Shown: one piece after another, positions 1 through 6,634 of the stretch
How the letters are laid out: every line of letters starts with the position of its first letter
Numbering within the stretch: the stretch's first letter is position 1
Made by a program: the position numbers and the translations under genes
DNA from: CAIVAT01 sp037141055
GTDB taxonomy: Bacteria; Bacteroidota; Bacteroidia; Bacteroidales; FEN-979
Reading direction: 5' to 3'
DNA length: 25,578 nucleotides
NCBI GenBank assembly: GCA_037141055.1
Contig: JBAXDH010000055.1
Span: forward strand, 1 to 25,578
The notes under the pieces: generated by a model
The model's database searches: none
The model's input: the letters and a program-made list of their open reading frames with translations, nothing else
Told to the model about the DNA's origin: nothing

Positions 1-52
1 GAGCATCGCCTTGACAGGGCGGGGGTCGTGGGTTCGAATCCCTCACATCCCA
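1..52 (+). tRNA. tRNA-Val (anticodon GAC), 3' part only
   Basis: The window opens inside a tRNA. Seen: the 3' side of the D stem (GAGC, 1-4), a five-pair anticodon stem (6-10 with 18-22) around the loop TTGACAG with anticodon GAC at 13-15, a five-base variable loop, a T arm with the loop TTCGAAT (33-39) and a 3' acceptor strand ACATCCC ending in discriminator A at 52. The T stem has one T-T mismatch (29/43). The CCA end is not encoded. The anticodon GAC reads Val codons. The 5' half lies outside the window. Confidence 0.9.
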
Positions 53-54
53 CA

Positions 55-86
55 ATAAAGCACTGATAATCAGTGCTTTATTTTTT
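55..86 (+). terminator. Rho-independent terminator of the tRNA-Val transcript
   Basis: A perfect inverted repeat (AAAGCACTGA at 57-66, TCAGTGCTTT at 70-79, 3-nt loop) extends by A-T pairs on both sides. It runs into a T tract at 81-86 directly after the tRNA 3' end. This is a textbook intrinsic terminator. Confidence 0.9.
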
Positions 87-87
87 G

Positions 88-306
88 TATTTTTTACTTT
101 TTATACCAAGGTGTTATTGTGAACAAAACCAGGTGATCACGGATGAGAATTCATAACTGATCAATGATCACTGTTGTGCTTCTAACCTGCTTTTTTACTC
201 CAAATTAGAGTTCACTTTGCGGGAACGAAAATAAAAAAAACCGGTTTTCTGAAACTTAAGAAATTACAGAACACCTTTATCAGCAACTTGCTGAGCGCTA
301 ATCCAA
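88..306. other. AT-rich spacer without a recognised feature
   Basis: Between the tRNA terminator and the end of the minus-strand lipoprotein gene I see no gene, RNA structure or repeat that I can support. It probably holds the 3' untranslated end of the minus-strand lipoprotein operon. Confidence 0.4.
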
Positions 307-939
307 CTATTGATTTACATACCAGCGGGCCAGCGACCAGGCAGTATCATGGAGTTCATAATTCTTTTTGAAATAGATGATCCCGATATTTTTCGCCCAG
401 TAAAAGTCATATGCATATTTATCCGATTTCTGGTACCGGCACTTTGTATGAACCACATTGGTATAGTTATTTCCATTCAGGGTAAAGAAGGGGAGTTTTT
501 CAACAAGAGTATATGTGTAAATGCCCGGAACTGAATCACAGGTGACAGAATCCGCCAGCGACTTTTGTGTCAGGGCAATCAGGTTTTGAAATTTTGGCAA
601 GTCAACAGTCAGACTGTTGCCATTTTCACCTCCGGCTAAACTGAATTTTATAAACATATTGCTGTTTACGAAAAACCAGTTGTATTCGTGAATCCCGTTG
701 TAGTAATTTTCTTTGTTATAATAAAGTCCATGCTTATAATATGTACAATCAGATGACTGTGTCTTTTCATTCAGATAAACCCAATAACTTCCCGGCTGAA
801 ACATGGTCCATTTCTTACATTCAATTGAAAGGAGGTAATTGGGGTTTTGTACAATGACAGGATTTGGTTCTTCTGATTTTTTGCAGCTGATAAGCAGTAC
901 CAGGATAACGCAGAGGAATATAATTTGAAATATCTTCAT
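307..939 (-). CDS. Putative lipoprotein, tandem paralogue B
   Basis: A 210-residue exported lipoprotein of unknown function. Seen: a hydrophobic signal (residues 2-18) ending in the lipobox LISC with lipidated Cys19, then KKSEE. The mature part has an N-terminal block WTMFQPGSYWVYLNEKT followed by a DCT motif, and a C-terminal block AKNIGIIYF...DTAWSLARW. Both blocks recur in the gene just upstream on the same strand (950-1618), so the two are tandem duplicates. They are 10 bp apart and probably co-transcribed, with this gene second. The aromatic YW-Y block resembles small Bacteroidota surface lipoproteins, but I do not recognise a named family. Confidence 0.75.
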   Translation of the reverse strand: MKIFQIIFLCVILVLLISCKKSEEPNPVIVQNPNYLLSIECKKWTMFQPGSYWVYLNEKTQSSDCTYYKHGLYYNKENYYNGIHEYNWFFVNSNMFIKFSLAGGENGNSLTVDLPKFQNLIALTQKSLADSVTCDSVPGIYTYTLVEKLPFFTLNGNNYTNVVHTKCRYQKSDKYAYDFYWAKNIGIIYFKKNYELHDTAWSLARWYVNQ

Positions 940-949
940 AATTACCAGG

Positions 950-1618
950 TTATTGAACGATTTTATACCGGATCAGGCTCCAGGTGGTATCTGATTGCTC
1001 TTTGTAAATTCTTAATTTGACGATCCCGGTATTTTTGGCAAAATGGGCTTCGGTAACAAGTGAATCGCCCATGTAATTAATCCACTCATGCCGCAGGTCG
1101 TATACATTGGTGAAAATTTTTCCGTTCATGCTTTCCTCCGGATAAACCTGCTTTACCCCGTAATTTATAATCGCTTCATATCGCCTGTATTGAATGAACT
1201 GGGGATTTAACAATAGTCCATATGAAAACGATACATCCTCCATCCCAGGGGAAGAGAGTGGAATCGAGAGGCTTGCCTTGTAATTTGTCACAATTGAACT
1301 TTCCATTTCTGCCTCAACTGACATATACTTGAACAAAGGGCCTGAACAATTACTGGTTATTGCTTCAAAATGTCTCTCAGTATCACTGGAACCGTTTCCA
1401 CCGGTCACATGTTGACCGGTATACACCGAGGTCACAAAAGTACAATCCTGTGCCCCGGTTTTTTCGTTTAAATAAATCCAGTAGGTCCCTGGCTGGTAAA
1501 CAACCCATTGCTTGAAATCTTCCGGTATCGTGTAATATTCAGGATCGTGTTTGGTGCAGCCTTCAAAAACATATAAAAATGGCAGTACCAATAGAAAAAA
1601 AGTGATTTTGCCTGACAT
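950..1618 (-). CDS. Putative lipoprotein, tandem paralogue A
   Basis: A 222-residue lipoprotein of unknown function and first gene of a minus-strand pair. An upstream in-frame start at 1660 exists. I chose the ATG at 1618 because it places the signal (MSGKITFFLLVLPFLYVFEGC, Cys21) at the N terminus and leaves room for a -7 box TACTTTTG at 1647-1640. The mature protein has the block WVVYQPGTYWIYLNEKT, then DCTF, and ends with AKNTGIVKL...DTTWSLIRY, matching the downstream paralogue at both ends while the middle differs. The likely site is the outer membrane or its periplasmic face (inferred from the lipobox). Confidence 0.75.
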   Translation of the reverse strand: MSGKITFFLLVLPFLYVFEGCTKHDPEYYTIPEDFKQWVVYQPGTYWIYLNEKTGAQDCTFVTSVYTGQHVTGGNGSSDTERHFEAITSNCSGPLFKYMSVEAEMESSIVTNYKASLSIPLSSPGMEDVSFSYGLLLNPQFIQYRRYEAIINYGVKQVYPEESMNGKIFTNVYDLRHEWINYMGDSLVTEAHFAKNTGIVKLRIYKEQSDTTWSLIRYKIVQ

Positions 1619-1639
1619 AGTATAGTTCTTACTTGTATT

Positions 1640-1647
1640 CAAAAGTA
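1640..1647 (-). promoter_or_regulatory. -7 promoter element of the lipoprotein pair
   Basis: Read on the minus strand this is TACTTTTG, a full match to the Bacteroidota -7 consensus TAnnTTTG. It lies about 20 nt upstream of the chosen ATG at 1618. I see no TTG at the expected -33 distance, so the call rests on the -7 box and its position. Confidence 0.45.
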
Positions 1648-1705
1648 CGATTTTAAACAATTAAAACCTTTTTCCACTTTATTTGTAAAGTTATTCTTAA
1701 AATAC

Positions 1706-1726
1706 AATCGTAAATCGTAAATCGTC
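1706..1726. repeat. Heptanucleotide tandem array (AATCGTA type)
   Basis: Three consecutive 7-bp units: AATCGTA, AATCGTA, AATCGTC. They lie in the divergent gap between the lipoprotein pair and the beta-CASP hydrolase gene. It is one of four intergenic arrays in this window with a 7-bp period. Confidence 0.75.
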
Positions 1727-1847
1727 CAACCGAAAATCAGGGTGGTTGAAAATTTAAACAGACTCTTAACCCGTCTGCAGCCTCCCCGCTTGATATAAAT
1801 TCCTACCTTTACCTCCCTGATCAAATCGATTACTAAATTTCTGCCAG

Positions 1848-3239
1848 ATGAAAATCACATTTTACGGGGCTGCCGGCGGAGTTACCGGGACTGCCTATTA
1901 TTGTGAAACTTCCAGTGCCCGGATCCTCATCGACTGCGGAATGTTCCAGGGAGCAAGGCGCGATGAAAGTCGGAATAAGACTGCTCCTCCGGTCAACTAC
2001 AACACGCTTGATGCCATTGTGCTCACGCATGCTCATCTCGATCATTGCGGGCGTTTGCCCCATGCCGTCAGGGAGGGTTACCGGGGGCCGGTCTTCGGAA
2101 CTCCTGCCACGCTCGATCTTGCCGCACTCGTATTGCGTGATTCGCTGAAAGTGCAGACCAGCGACCTGGATAAAATGAACAGGATGCTGGTTCGGAATGG
2201 CAAACCCAAAGTAAGCGCGGCATTTGATGAAGATGATGTGGAAGGCGCCATCGGCCGGATGAAGCCACTTCCGTACCATGTGTCGTTCACGGTGGCGAAA
2301 GGCATGGAGGTCATCGTCGATGAAGCCGGTCACATCCTGGGATCGGGAAGCATAAAGCTCACGGCCGGGGAAGGTGATAAGAAAAAATCCGTAATATTTT
2401 CAGGTGACCTGGGGGCTTCCGGCATGCCGATCGTCCGTGATCCGGAACCTTTCAGGGAGGCCGATATGGTCATCATGGAATCGACCTATGGGGACCGCGA
2501 CCATAAACCGTTGCAGGAAACCATCGATGAGGCAATCGGGATCATCAGGGATGCACTGCATTCCAAAGGGAAAATATTGATTCCGTCTTTTGCAATCGGC
2601 CGTACACAGGACATCATTTATTATATTGAGCAGGCCTTCAGGAAAGGCGGACTGCCCAGGTTCCCGATATATATCGATAGCCCGATGGCCATTGAGGCAA
2701 CCAGGATATATATGAGTCATCCCGAATTGTTTGACGACGAAATGAAGGAGTTTGTCTCAAGCGGTGAACAGGAACGGGATCAAGGTTACATCCGTCCCAC
2801 CGCCACGGCCGAGGAGTCCAAACATCTCAACGATGTGCAGGGGCCATGCATCATTATCGCCGGCTCAGGCATGTGCAACGCCGGAAGGATCAAGCATCAT
2901 CTCCGCCATAATTTGTGGCGGCCGGAAACGTCGGTGCTTATTGTTGGCTACCAGGCCGAAGGCACGCTAGGAAGAAAGCTGGTCGAAGGAAGTAAGTCCG
3001 TGAATATTTTTGGTGAACAGATAGCGGTTCGTGCCGGGATTCACAAACTCGGCGGGTTCAGTGCTCATGCAGGTCAGTCCGATCTGCTGAAATGGTTTAA
3101 TGTGCTTGCGCCTGACCGTCCACGGGTGGTGCTGACACACGGCGAAGATAAATCAAGGATCCCGCTTGCCGAGATCATCCGCCAGCGCTATGGGTTGAAC
3201 CCGTTTCTGCCGCAGTTTGGAGATAGCATTGAACTATGA
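1848..3239 (+). CDS. MBL-fold / beta-CASP hydrolase (RNA-processing family)
   Basis: A 463-residue cytoplasmic zinc-dependent hydrolase of the metallo-beta-lactamase/beta-CASP group, whose studied members (CPSF73-like and bacterial or archaeal homologues) cut RNA. Seen: motif HAHLDH at 61-66, His162 in the GH-ILGSG segment, Asp187 in SGDLG, the ESTYGDR entry into the beta-CASP insert (211-217), IDSPMA in its middle, then GSGMCNAGR, the GGFSAHA motif with His407, and LTHGE with His431. Together these give the complete two-metal site and the C-terminal RMMBL domain. Length is normal for the family. No signal peptide and no Shine-Dalgarno are visible. The RNA substrate cannot be deduced. Pyruvate kinase follows 102 bp downstream across a foldable element. 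Confidence 0.9.
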   Translation: MKITFYGAAGGVTGTAYYCETSSARILIDCGMFQGARRDESRNKTAPPVNYNTLDAIVLTHAHLDHCGRLPHAVREGYRGPVFGTPATLDLAALVLRDSLKVQTSDLDKMNRMLVRNGKPKVSAAFDEDDVEGAIGRMKPLPYHVSFTVAKGMEVIVDEAGHILGSGSIKLTAGEGDKKKSVIFSGDLGASGMPIVRDPEPFREADMVIMESTYGDRDHKPLQETIDEAIGIIRDALHSKGKILIPSFAIGRTQDIIYYIEQAFRKGGLPRFPIYIDSPMAIEATRIYMSHPELFDDEMKEFVSSGEQERDQGYIRPTATAEESKHLNDVQGPCIIIAGSGMCNAGRIKHHLRHNLWRPETSVLIVGYQAEGTLGRKLVEGSKSVNIFGEQIAVRAGIHKLGGFSAHAGQSDLLKWFNVLAPDRPRVVLTHGEDKSRIPLAEIIRQRYGLNPFLPQFGDSIEL

Positions 3240-3244
3240 CCCCA

Positions 3245-3317
3245 CCCTAAATCCCTCCCCGGGAAGGGAGGGACTTACTCCCCTTCCCTTTTTTGGGAAG
3301 GGGTCAGGGGGTTAGGG
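3245..3317. repeat. Foldable GC-rich intergenic element (two hairpins plus closing stem)
   Basis: Hairpin A pairs TCCCTCCC (3252-3259) with GGGAGGGA (3266-3273). Hairpin B pairs CCCCTTCCC (3280-3288) with GGGAAGGGG (3295-3303) around a T6 loop. An outer stem joins CCCTAA (3245-3250) to TTAGGG (3312-3317). The strand asymmetry (C-rich then G-rich) and the compact fold look like a dispersed REP- or MITE-type repeat. It could also end transcription of the upstream gene, though no T tract follows. That it is a repeat family is inferred, because only one copy lies here. Confidence 0.6.
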
Positions 3318-3320
3318 CCT

Positions 3321-3334
3321 AACACATAACACAT
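3321..3334. repeat. Heptanucleotide repeat (AACACAT x2)
   Basis: Two exact AACACAT units are followed by AAACTGT, which keeps the first two bases and the period, ending at the pyruvate kinase start codon. It is short, but it matches the 7-bp period of the other arrays in this window. Confidence 0.5.
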
Positions 3335-3341
3335 AAACTGT

Positions 3342-4760
3342 ATGCAAAATACTTTTCGCCGCACAAAAATCGTCGCCACCATCGGCCCTGCCAGCAGTTC
3401 GCCCGAAATGATCCGCAAACTGATTGAGGCAGGCATGGATGTCGCCCGTCTGAACTTCTCCCACGGAAAGTATGAAGACCATGCCGCTGTGATCAGGTCG
3501 CTTCGGACAGTATCGCATGAACTGAACAAACCGGTAACGATCATGCAGGACCTGCAGGGGCCGAAGATCAGGGTCGGACTGCTTCCGGGAGGGAAAACCG
3601 ACATCAGCCAGGGAGATTTTGTGACATTGGTGCCGCAGGCTGAATACAATTCTGAGCCGGGGACCATCCCGATTGATTATCCGTATGTTTCGGAAGAAGC
3701 AAAAACCGGGATGCAGGTCCTGCTCGCCGACGGGCTGTTCGAACTGGAAGTGGCCGGTATAAAAGGGACTGGCGTGTTATGCAAGGTTGTGGAAGGCGGT
3801 TGCCTGACCGACCACAAAGGTGTGAACTTCCCCAACCTGAACCTCCGGCTGCCCTCCCTGACTGAAAAAGACATCTGCGACCTGGAGTTCGGGCTTTCCC
3901 AGGATATTGACTGGGTTTCGCTGAGTTTCGTCAGGTCGGCGCAGGATGTCGTTGCACTCCGCGAAAGAATTGCGGAGAAGGGGTTCTTCAAACCCATCAT
4001 TGCCAAAATTGAAAAACCCCAGGCGATCGAACACCTGGAGGAGATTGTGAATGAAGTGAACGGGATCATGGTAGCCCGGGGTGACCTGGGGGTGGAGATG
4101 AGTCCTGACAAAGTGCCGATGCTTCAAAAGCGTATCATTGAAATGTGCAACCGAAGCGGAAAGACGGTGATAACCGCCACACAGATGCTTGAAAGCATGA
4201 TCCACGAGCCGCGGCCTACCCGTGCAGAAGCCAGCGATGTGGCCAATGCCATCATCGATGGCACCGATGCGATCATGCTCTCTGGCGAGACCGCAATGGG
4301 CGATTACCCGGTGAAAGCAGTGGAAATGATGGTGAAGATCGCAATGGATGTTGAAAGTAAAATTCAATTCAAAATTTACCCGCCTGCAGGCCATTCCGAC
4401 ATTGTCGCCCTGAGCCGCGCAGCAAACCAGATGGAGGATGTGATTAATCCTTCATGCATTGTTGTGCTGACAACCAGCGGCCGCAGCGCCAGGTTCATTG
4501 CCGCAGAAAGGCCCGATGCTCCGGTTTATGCATTCACGACACATCTGAATGTATACCACGGCCTGAATTTATTGTGGGGCATCCGGCCCATCCTGGTCGA
4601 TAATCACCCCGAAACATTCGAGGAGATGGTCGCCATGTCCGAAAACAGCCTGTTGCAAAGGAACCTTGCAAATCACGGGGACAAGATCATACTGCTGGGA
4701 GGGATTCCCGCACACGAATCAGGCGGAACCAATTTCATCAAGATTCACACCATCCGCTGA
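3342..4760 (+). CDS. pyk: Pyruvate kinase
   Basis: Converts phosphoenolpyruvate and ADP to pyruvate and ATP, the last step of glycolysis, in the cytoplasm. The 472-residue length is standard, without the extra C-terminal PEP-utiliser domain of some bacterial forms. Seen: TKIVATIGPAS near the N terminus, ARLNFSHG with Arg36, Asn38 and Ser40 (substrate and K+ site), the lid domain around 70-170, IIAKIEKPQAIE with Lys222 and Glu224, MVARGDLGVE with Asp248 and Glu252, ITATQMLESM, and RPTRAEASDVANAI...LSGETAMGDYP. The C-terminal allosteric domain follows. The ATG has no Shine-Dalgarno, which is normal in this phylum. A promoter is not evident in the preceding repeat-like element. Confidence 0.97.
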   Translation: MQNTFRRTKIVATIGPASSSPEMIRKLIEAGMDVARLNFSHGKYEDHAAVIRSLRTVSHELNKPVTIMQDLQGPKIRVGLLPGGKTDISQGDFVTLVPQAEYNSEPGTIPIDYPYVSEEAKTGMQVLLADGLFELEVAGIKGTGVLCKVVEGGCLTDHKGVNFPNLNLRLPSLTEKDICDLEFGLSQDIDWVSLSFVRSAQDVVALRERIAEKGFFKPIIAKIEKPQAIEHLEEIVNEVNGIMVARGDLGVEMSPDKVPMLQKRIIEMCNRSGKTVITATQMLESMIHEPRPTRAEASDVANAIIDGTDAIMLSGETAMGDYPVKAVEMMVKIAMDVESKIQFKIYPPAGHSDIVALSRAANQMEDVINPSCIVVLTTSGRSARFIAAERPDAPVYAFTTHLNVYHGLNLLWGIRPILVDNHPETFEEMVAMSENSLLQRNLANHGDKIILLGGIPAHESGGTNFIKIHTIR

Positions 4761-4816
4761 AATCAGATCCGGAAAGAATTTTCCTGATTCCGCAGTGGAA
4801 GGATGCTGAATTTTTC

Positions 4817-4824
4817 TATTTTTG
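4817..4824 (+). promoter_or_regulatory. -7 promoter element of the broken barrel gene
   Basis: TATTTTTG matches TAnnTTTG and lies 18 nt before the ATG at 4843. The -33 position holds GTG rather than TTG. It suggests the pseudogene still has its promoter. Confidence 0.4.
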
Positions 4825-4842
4825 CCCGAAATAATAAGAAAT

Positions 4843-5390
4843 ATGAAAAAACGTATATGCTTCCTTGCACTTGTGATTTGCCTGCCGTTTTTTATCATTG
4901 CTCAGACCGTTGAGATAACCCCGTTTGGCGGCTATGTTTTTCCGGGTACTTTAAATGCAGATGGCGGCAATGTCCATTTTCTCGGTAATGCCCAATACGG
5001 CGGCATGATCAGCATCGGTGTGAGCCGGGTCATGGACGTTGAACTGATATACAACCGCAGCGACACCAAAGCTGATGTAAATATTTATGGATGGAGCAAC
5101 AATTCAAGTTATACCCAGGTTCCGTTAAGCATTAACTACATGCTTGTAGGATTTACGAAAAATTTCAGGGTTAACCCCGTTGTATCCCCATTTGTTGGGT
5201 TCGACCTCGCGGTGCATGTCTTTTTTATCCCAAGGAGGTTGATGGCACGCAATACCAGGATTCCTGGCTTTTTGCCATGGGTATAAGTGGAGGTGCAAAG
5301 GTGTATTTCAGCAAGCGGGTTGATTTTCAGGTTGGGTCAAGTGCAATAGCCAGCCCGGTTAACGTAAAGAGCTATTCCCCGAATTTGTAG
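4843..5390 (+). pseudogene. Outer-membrane beta-barrel protein, frameshifted
   Basis: The reading frame starts at ATG 4843 with a signal peptide (MKKRICFLALVICLPFFIIAQ) and barrel-like strands (ITPFGGYVFPG, GGMISIGVSRVMDVELIYNR), then ends at 5286 after a low-quality tail. The -1 frame from the T6 run at 5221-5226 reads FYPKEVDGTQYQDSWLFAMG, then ISGGAKVYFSKRVDFQVG, and stops at 5388-5390. That is clearly the proper continuation. One missing T in the run explains the break, and restoring it gives 182 residues. The repaired end still lacks the usual aromatic last strand and overlaps the convergent gene by 19 bp, so the 3' end may also be lost. Alternatives are a sequencing error or phase variation at the T run. 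Confidence 0.7.
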
Positions 5391-5974
5391 CTTACTCCGG
5401 CATTGAGGATGGAATTGGTTCCAATGCCAAATTCACCGAAAAAACTAAGTGCCCGGCCGACACGGAATCCAAGAAGCGTCAACTGTCCCGCAGGAAGTAA
5501 CTTTTGCCCTTTTGTAGTGGTGGTGCCGCTTGTTTGCTGGTAATAATCCATGGTCACACCCATTCCAATTCCGGAATACATGCAGAATGAAGGTTTGTTG
5601 AGGTAGCGGAACCTGACGTTGGCGAGGCCCTGCCAGAGGTTATCCGTCATTTTTGTTTCGTACTGGTTCGGGTATCCGTAAGTTTGTTCTGACCTGCCGA
5701 TGTTGGTATAACTCATCTGGAATCCAACAGAAATCACTGTGTTAAGTGATCTGGAAAATCCGACCAGTATCGTCCCCGATAAATAGTCTGCCTTCATGCC
5801 CTCATTCGAGATGAAATAATAGATTGTCCCGGTTCCATAGGATGCATAAAAGTCGTTGTAAAGTTCTGCCTGGTCTTTTTTTGGTTTTTTAACTGCGGTC
5901 TGACCAGTCTGGCCATAGGAGAATGTTGAAGCGGCGAAGACAATTGCGATGGCAATCAGGATCATCTTGTTCAT
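5372..5974 (-). CDS. Putative outer-membrane beta-barrel protein
   Basis: A 200-residue exported protein. Seen: a signal peptide (MNKMILIAIAIVFAASTFSYGQ), a short basic linker (KKPKKD) and alternating-polarity strands such as GTILVGFSRSLNTVISVGFQMSY, LANVRFRYL, MYSGIGMGVTMDYY and LLGFRVGRALSFFGEFGIGTN, ending NAGVSYKFGE. Length and pattern fit a small eight-stranded barrel of the outer membrane; no specific function is evident. Met4 is an alternative start. It lies 27 bp downstream of ppnP on the same strand, so it could be read from the ppnP promoter. Its 3' end converges on and overlaps the restored frame of the neighbouring pseudogene. Confidence 0.7.
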   Translation of the reverse strand: MNKMILIAIAIVFAASTFSYGQTGQTAVKKPKKDQAELYNDFYASYGTGTIYYFISNEGMKADYLSGTILVGFSRSLNTVISVGFQMSYTNIGRSEQTYGYPNQYETKMTDNLWQGLANVRFRYLNKPSFCMYSGIGMGVTMDYYQQTSGTTTTKGQKLLPAGQLTLLGFRVGRALSFFGEFGIGTNSILNAGVSYKFGE

Positions 5975-6001
5975 GACGTCAATTATTTGAGTTATTTACA
6001 A

Positions 6002-6283
6002 TTAAACATACAGGCACAGGTACGCGGCATCCAAAGCAATGCGGAGCCTGAATTTTTTATCTTTAGGAACGATGAACATGTCAAATGGCTTGAATTCCTG
6101 CCATTCCTGCGTATCAGGCAACTGAACGGTCATTATTCCGGAGATCACGGTCATATGCTCGACCGTTGACGTGCCGAACTCATATTCGCCGGGCGCCATT
6201 ACGCCCATTGTCGCCGGTCCGCCGGCAGTCGTGAAGGCTATTGATTTCACCTTTCCTTCGAAGTATTCATTTGTTTTAAACAT
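6002..6283 (-). CDS. ppnP: Pyrimidine/purine nucleoside phosphorylase (PpnP family)
   Basis: A 93-residue cupin-type protein matching PpnP (formerly YaiE, DUF1255), which splits nucleosides with phosphate into base and ribose-1-phosphate. Seen: FKTNEYFEGKVKSIAF at the start, GVMAPGEYEFGT, EHMTVISGIMTVQLPD, then PFDMFIVPKDKKFRLR and AYLCLY at the end, which follows the E. coli protein block by block and at the same length. I chose the ATG at 6283; the frame extends two codons to a TTG, which is less likely. It is divergent from the Sus locus and shares its long upstream region. Cytoplasmic, as no signal is present. Confidence 0.9.
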   Translation of the reverse strand: MFKTNEYFEGKVKSIAFTTAGGPATMGVMAPGEYEFGTSTVEHMTVISGIMTVQLPDTQEWQEFKPFDMFIVPKDKKFRLRIALDAAYLCLYV

Positions 6284-6302
6284 AAACAATGGATTTAGAA
6301 AT

Positions 6303-6310
6303 CAAAATTA
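6303..6310 (-). promoter_or_regulatory. -7 promoter element of ppnP
   Basis: On the minus strand this reads TAATTTTG, matching TAnnTTTG, 19 nt upstream of the ppnP ATG. No TTG is visible at the -33 distance; that position falls in the palindrome at 6326-6341. Confidence 0.4.
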
Positions 6311-6325
6311 CAAACAAATCATCAC

Positions 6326-6341
6326 TGTTAACCGGATAACA
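6326..6341. promoter_or_regulatory. Candidate LacI-type operator palindrome
   Basis: TGTTAACCGGATAACA is a 16-bp inverted repeat with 14 of 16 symmetric positions and a central CCGG. Central CG and TG...CA ends are typical of LacI-family operators. It lies in the divergent gap between ppnP and susC, over the -33 region of the ppnP promoter and about 100 bp before the putative susC promoter. LacI-type regulators are known to control some Bacteroidota alpha-glucan loci. Binding here is inferred. Confidence 0.45.
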
Positions 6342-6423
6342 ATAATTTTCTTTGGTAAAAACATTAAACACACCTATATTAATGCGTATTACACTACCGC
6401 AATACTAAAAAAAATATATTATG

Positions 6424-6454
6424 TTAATTCATATAATAAAATTTTATATTTTTG
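6424..6454 (+). promoter_or_regulatory. Putative susC promoter
   Basis: The -7 box TATTTTTG at 6447-6454 matches TAnnTTTG. A TTA stands in for TTG at 6424-6426, 20 nt upstream. Transcription would start near 6461 and leave a leader of about 170 nt before susC. Confidence 0.4.
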
Positions 6455-6634
6455 CTCAGGTTCTTAATAAAGAGAATCAAGTCCAGTGTAATAGAACGCT
6501 ACAGTGTTTGACCGCCGAAGTTGTTTCAGAACAAAAACATACGAGAAATACCAATTTCAGACTAATATATCAGTTATCCAAGGCCGGAATGCCAGTTATT
6601 TATGTATATTTACGTGCCACAAAATTTTTTGACT

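Larger units (their letters stand above)
6284..6634. promoter_or_regulatory. Divergent regulatory region between ppnP and susC
   Basis: A 351-bp AT-rich gap with no supportable gene. It holds the ppnP -7 box, the 16-bp palindrome, a weaker imperfect palindrome at 6380-6391 and a putative susC promoter near 6424-6454. After that comes a leader of about 170 nt with a small hairpin (TTGTT 6521-6525 / AACAA 6530-6534) and a direct repeat CAGTGT at 6484 and 6502. A long susC leader would allow post-transcriptional control, but I see no known riboswitch. Confidence 0.5.

Noticed and set aside
1804..1811. TACCTTTA as -7 element of the beta-CASP hydrolase gene
   Set aside because: The last base departs from TAnnTTTG and the nearest TTG is only 11 nt upstream; too weak to list as a promoter.
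4761..4789. Possible terminator after pyk (AATCA/TGATT outer and GGAAA/TTTCC inner pairs)
   Set aside because: The stem is interrupted by a five-base bulge and no T tract follows, so I cannot support it as a terminator.
6380..6391. Second palindrome TAATGCGTATTA before susC
   Set aside because: Twelve bases with two asymmetric positions in AT-rich DNA is expected by chance.
6605..6612. TATATTTA close to susC as its promoter
   Set aside because: No -33 element at the right distance; the box at 6447-6454 is a better match.
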